From assembly GCA_030690755.1 (NCBI GenBank), contig JAUYGA010000224.1, positions 1 to 7,451 of the forward strand: a stretch of DNA of 7,451 bases, given 5' to 3'. Below are positions 5,496 through 7,451 of the stretch, in pieces. This DNA is from Nanobdellota archaeon. Its GTDB lineage: Archaea > Nanobdellota > Nanobdellia > Woesearchaeales > JAUYGA01. The translations under genes and the position numbers were made by a program. The notes below the pieces were generated by a model. The model was not told the DNA's origin. It searched no databases and worked only from the letters and a program-made list of their open reading frames with translations. Numbering within the stretch: position 1 is the stretch's first letter; the number at the start of each line of letters is the position of its first letter.

Positions 5496-5929
5496 ATTTC
5501 AGCCCTAAACCCGTATGTTAAAACAAGCTCGCCTTCCAATGCATAAGCATACCTTGGATCTGTAGGGCCTATCAGTTCGGTCTTAAGGTAATAAGTATCG
5601 CCGACCTTATCATCATATTCCAATAAAAGGTTTTCTTTTGCCTTAATCTCGTCAAGCGCGGATTTCAGGCGGGCAATTTCAGGAACATCTTTTATTACAA
5701 CTAAATCAAGCTCGCCCTGCTTTATGTTGATGTCTGCTATGTGGATTTTCTTAAGATTGTCCGGGTCATTAGGCGCTTCATCAATGTATATGCCTATAGT
5801 TTTGTACAAGCCAGGAGTTGTTTTGTTGTATGAAGCAGTATCATCTATAGTGCCGCAGCCTGCAATAAAAATTACTAAGAATAATGAAAGTGACACAACT
5901 ACAATCAGATTGCTGGCCCCTCTTTTCAT
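5489..5929 (-). CDS. Small lipoprotein, first gene of the envelope operon (unknown family)
   Basis: I do not recognise this 146-residue protein. It begins with a basic residue pair and a hydrophobic stretch (about 8-22) ending in the lipobox IAGC (lipidated Cys25), so it should be exported and anchored by lipid. The remaining 120 residues contain no further cysteine. They look like one small folded domain: a strand-rich N-terminal half (TIGIYIDEAP, then IHIADINI and ELDLVVIKD), a helix with PEIARLKSALDEIKAKEN, and a strand-rich C-terminal end (YYLKTELIG, then ELVLTYGFR). The ATG at 5927-5929 has no Shine-Dalgarno motif, but a TATA box sits about 26 bp ahead, so the mRNA is probably leaderless. 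Its TGA directly precedes the next gene's ATG. Placed first, it likely acts with the other three exported proteins. Confidence 0.75.
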   Translation of the reverse strand: MKRGASNLIVVVSLSLFLVIFIAGCGTIDDTASYNKTTPGLYKTIGIYIDEAPNDPDNLKKIHIADINIKQGELDLVVIKDVPEIARLKSALDEIKAKENLLLEYDDKVGDTYYLKTELIGPTDPRYAYALEGELVLTYGFRAEMR

Positions 5930-5951
5930 ATAGTCAGAAAGGTAGAATAAC

Positions 5952-5959
5952 TATTTAAA
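5952..5959 (-). promoter_or_regulatory. TATA box of the envelope operon
   Basis: TTTAAATA on the minus strand is centred about 26 bp before the A of the ATG at 5929. That is the usual archaeal distance to the transcription start, so transcription should begin at or within a base or two of the start codon. This agrees with the lack of a Shine-Dalgarno motif. Confidence 0.5.
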
Positions 5960-5990
5960 TATTGCTCATTCCAATAAAAGCATATGGTCT

Positions 5991-5996
5991 AAAAAA
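5991..5996 (-). terminator. Candidate T-run terminator after tRNA-Gln
   Basis: Six T residues on the minus strand lie 12 bases after the tRNA 3' end and before the TATA box of the envelope operon. This fits an archaeal T-tract terminator for the tRNA transcript. Confidence 0.4.
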
Positions 5997-6007
5997 CAAG
6001 AAATTGA

Positions 6008-6080
6008 TAGCCCTGCGCGGATTCGAACCGCGGTCAACGGATCCAAAGTCCGCTATGCTTGGCCTCTACACCACAGGGCT
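6008..6080 (-). tRNA. trnQ: tRNA-Gln, anticodon UUG
   Basis: The 73-nucleotide gene folds into a full cloverleaf. The 7-bp acceptor stem is AGCCCTG with CAGGGCT and the discriminator is A (6008). The D arm holds GTG...CAT. The anticodon arm GCGGA-CTTTGGA-TCCGT gives the anticodon TTG at 6044-6046. The T arm is CGCGG-TTCGAAT-CCGCG. The codon read is CAA, and CAG by wobble, for glutamine. There is no intron, and the 3' CCA is not encoded (the DNA continues TCA), so CCA must be added after transcription. An A1-U72 end in tRNA-Gln, together with the TATA box upstream, is the archaeal pattern as I know it. It stands alone, between the toxin-antitoxin-like pair and the envelope operon. Confidence 0.95.
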
Positions 6081-6106
6081 GTATGTGTTATAAAAAATTA
6101 ATGCGG

Positions 6107-6114
6107 TTTATAAA
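6107..6114 (-). promoter_or_regulatory. TATA box of the tRNA-Gln gene
   Basis: TTTATAAA in the context ACC-TTTATAAA-CC is centred about 30 bp before the tRNA 5' end. Initiation about 26 bp downstream would give a leader of roughly 4 bases, typical for archaeal tRNA genes. It is one of the clearest archaeal signs in the window. Confidence 0.65.
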
Positions 6115-6191
6115 GGTTATTGATTGTTTTAAGTCTTAAATAATTTTTTGAATTTTTTTCTAAAGAATAAAAGAAACAACAAAATGCAGCG

Positions 6192-6524
6192 TTATGTAAA
6201 AACCGTCTTTTGTGTTCTGCTGTGGCTTGAATCGAAAGCAAATGGTATTGTTATGTCTTTTTCCTTCTCTTTAAGATTAAGAACAAGAGAGACATAGATG
6301 CAATTAGATCTATAGCGGACAACCATTGATGCTTTCTTTAGGAGCTTAAGCTGTTGCTTGTTGATTTTGAGGTTTTCAGAGGCATTCAGAATTTCTATAC
6401 CTACAACAAACCCTTGATGGTCAAGGTCGACTATGAAATCACCTATGTCTATTGATTCCTTTGCTTTTTTCCCTTTCGACATAGCAAGTATGTCTTCCTC
6501 AAAGTCATAATTTATTTTTGCCAT
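6192..6524 (-). CDS. DUF2283 protein, probable antitoxin partner
   Basis: The N-terminal half (about 4-52) carries the DUF2283 pattern: INYDFEEDIL, an ESIDIGDFIVDLD strand pair, then GFVVGIEILNASE. The second half (about 53-110) extends beyond the usual short domain with a helix (INKQQLKLLKKA), two strands (SMVVRYRSNCIYVSLVLNLK), and an end ITIPFAFDSS. From general knowledge, small DUF2283 proteins are often found next to DUF4258 proteins and are suspected antitoxins; the function is not proven here. The ATG at 6522-6524 lies inside the end of the upstream gene, a 13-bp overlap in another frame, so translation is probably coupled and no separate Shine-Dalgarno motif is seen. There is no recognisable DNA-binding domain, so any self-regulation would need another surface of this protein or a different regulator. 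T-rich minus-strand DNA follows the stop. Confidence 0.7.
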   Translation of the reverse strand: MAKINYDFEEDILAMSKGKKAKESIDIGDFIVDLDHQGFVVGIEILNASENLKINKQQLKLLKKASMVVRYRSNCIYVSLVLNLKEKEKDITIPFAFDSSHSRTQKTVFT

Positions 6525-6814
6525 TTTCTATTTGTATTCCACGCAGTTATTGTATATAAAACTTTCCCGGATATCGCAACTATCACCACAAGATTGTATT
6601 TGCTGCTTAATTTTATCCAGAGTTTGTATTTTTCCTCATTTTCTATATTTGTCTTTTGTTGCTCAACTTTAAGCAAATGGTCAGTTTTCTTGAGGTATTC
6701 CTTAACTAATTCTTCACTTATCGGTCTTTCCTTTATCCTATCATAAAAATGTTTTTTAAACCTAATATCTTCGACTTCATCTAAAAACTTCCTTACTTTT
6801 TCATAGGTTTCCAT
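6512..6814 (-). CDS. DUF4258-like protein, probable RelE/BrnT-type toxin
   Basis: The 100-residue protein matches the DUF4258 layout: an N-terminal helix, then FKKHFYDRIKERPISEELV (19-37, with His22, Arg26, Arg30 and the Ile-Ser turn), a helix, and a beta sheet with KYKLWIKLS, NLVVIVAIS and KVLYTITAW (62-92). The fold is expected to be related to small ribonuclease toxins, and the His/Arg cluster at 22-30 would be the likely active or binding site. Gene order, with the putative toxin first and the partner overlapping it by 13 bp, resembles HigBA-like modules. The ATG at 6812-6814 has no Shine-Dalgarno motif. The upstream 206 bp hold a set of CGGAA motifs that could be operators. Toxin activity is inferred from family and context only; the protein could instead be a solitary-function member of the fold. 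Confidence 0.65.
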   Translation of the reverse strand: METYEKVRKFLDEVEDIRFKKHFYDRIKERPISEELVKEYLKKTDHLLKVEQQKTNIENEEKYKLWIKLSSKYNLVVIVAISGKVLYTITAWNTNRKWQK

Positions 6815-6858
6815 GAGAAAATTATTGTGTTTATTGTTAATATGCCTTTACAAAGAAA

Positions 6859-6980
6859 TTCCGGAAGAAAAACACAGAATTCGGAAACATCACGAACTAT
6901 AACGGAAATAAATAAACATTCTGCTAATTTAAAAGTGTTATTTCCGAAATACTGAGAAAATCAACGATTTGTATTCGGAA
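6859..6980. promoter_or_regulatory. Cluster of five CGGAA-core motifs upstream of the toxin-antitoxin-like operon
   Basis: The 206-bp gap 6815-7020 contains no gene but has repeated CGGAA cores: 6862-6866 (inside the palindrome TTCCGGAA, 6859-6866), 6882-6886, 6903-6907, 6942-6946 (on the minus strand) and 6976-6980. The first three are 20 and 21 bp apart, two turns of the helix. ATTCGGAAAC occurs twice exactly (6879-6888 and 6973-6982). CGGAAATAA (6903-6911) and TTATTTCCG (6938-6946) form a perfect 9-bp inverted repeat. The cluster lies 45 to 166 bp before the DUF4258 start. It looks like operators for one regulator; which regulator is unknown. Confidence 0.45.
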
Positions 6981-7020
6981 ACTTTTTGATAATTTTCTTG
7001 TCTTGGGCTAATGGTCCTTA

Positions 7021-7449
7021 TCAGAATTGTTTTCTTGCTCGTTCTCTTAAGAATTTGTATCCTGTCTTTAATGATAAATAAAAGTATTTGCTGAACACCT
7101 TCCTGTACATTGATGTTTTCATGTAGCAGTAGATTGCGCAGCCATTGCAGAAGCCGAATTTTCCTTCCTGTTTTCTCAACTCAGCTGCTTCTTTTGATTT
7201 GTATATTTTATAGAGGTTGTTGTCAATCTTTATCTTCTTAAAACACCTATGAAAACAGGGCAGCATAAGCTGGTTGTCTGGCGAAATCACAATGTTTGAG
7301 CTCATTGCCCTACAGAGCGGATTTTTTACATTGTTTCCGCCATTCAATATGAGTTCGATATGCGCAAGATCTGCGCAGACATATTTCTTGTTGAAGTATT
7401 TTTTTATCTCAAGAGCAGCATTTTTTGATATTGCATTGTTGCTGAAATA
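7021..7449 (-). CDS. Radical-SAM/SPASM-type protein, C-terminal part only (5' end beyond window)
   Basis: Only the last 142 residues are present: the frame stays open to the right window edge, so the internal TTG at 7345-7347 is not taken as the start. The visible part has the cysteine layout of an auxiliary iron-sulfur domain at the end of radical SAM enzymes: NPLC (visible residue 46), then ISPDNQLMLPCFHRC (65 and 69), then FCNGCAIYC (101, 104, 108, a CxxCxxxC group). The order C...PDG-like turn...C, followed by CxxCxxxC, is the SPASM/twitch pattern. The core with CxxxCxxC must lie outside the window and is not seen. The last 30 residues are basic and aromatic. The substrate cannot be told. 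It ends 206 bp before the toxin-antitoxin-like pair on the same strand and may or may not share a transcript with it. Confidence 0.7.
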   Translation of the reverse strand, partial: YFSNNAISKNAALEIKKYFNKKYVCADLAHIELILNGGNNVKNPLCRAMSSNIVISPDNQLMLPCFHRCFKKIKIDNNLYKIYKSKEAAELRKQEGKFGFCNGCAIYCYMKTSMYRKVFSKYFYLSLKTGYKFLRERARKQF

Positions 7450-7451
7450 TT

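Noticed and set aside
6008..6080. Intron or encoded CCA in the tRNA-Gln
   Set aside because: The cloverleaf closes with a 7-base anticodon loop and normal arms, so there is no intron. The bases after the discriminator read TCA, so CCA is not encoded.
6859..6982. CRISPR-like reading of the CGGAA motifs
   Set aside because: The cores are 5-10 bp, degenerate, in both orientations and partly palindromic, which fits operators and not a CRISPR array.
7345..7347. TTG as the start of the SPASM-type protein
   Set aside because: The frame remains open without a stop to the window edge, and the homologous domain should be preceded by a radical SAM core, so the gene is cut rather than short.

Overview
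The window reads as a fragment of an archaeal chromosome, probably from a small-genome DPANN-type lineage such as Woesearchaeota or Pacearchaeota. The domain call is an inference. It rests on A/T-only TATA boxes (TTTATAAA, TTTAAATA) about 26 bp before predicted transcript starts, a tRNA-Gln with an A1-U72 acceptor end and no encoded CCA, at least one probably leaderless operon, and several small lipoproteins and Cys-rich membrane proteins without familiar bacterial relatives. Every confident gene is on the minus strand, so transcription runs right to left; the genes are described below in that order.

At the right edge (7021-7449) is the C-terminal part of a radical-SAM/SPASM-type iron-sulfur protein, cut by the window. 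Next is a 206-bp intergenic region holding five CGGAA-core motifs, some two helical turns apart. It lies just upstream of a two-gene module that looks like a toxin-antitoxin pair: a DUF4258-like protein (6512-6814) overlapping a DUF2283 protein (6192-6524). A tRNA-Gln(UUG) gene with its own TATA box follows (6008-6080).

The centre (2877-5929) is a compact four-gene operon encoding only exported or membrane proteins: a small lipoprotein, a larger Cys-rich lipoprotein with a duplicated domain, a multi-pass membrane protein with a Cys-containing external domain, and a single-pass protein with a very basic cytoplasmic tail. The genes abut or nearly abut, and Shine-Dalgarno motifs overlap upstream stop codons. 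I do not recognise any of the four as a named family. Together they could form an undescribed cell-envelope assembly, and this is the best candidate here for an unknown system.

Left of it, after about 340 bp of AT-rich DNA, is a solitary leuA-type gene (941-2536; 2-isopropylmalate synthase or a close relative) with no other leu genes beside it. A GC-richer, hairpin-dense spacer (675-845) separates it from queH (65-622), an epoxyqueuosine reductase of the DUF208 family. Similar GC-rich sequence words reappear on the other side of queH at the left edge (1-60).

The parts appear functionally independent: tRNA modification, leucine-type chain elongation, an envelope operon, a tRNA, a toxin-antitoxin-like module and a radical-SAM gene. 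The link among the four envelope genes is strong; links between blocks are not supported beyond shared strand.
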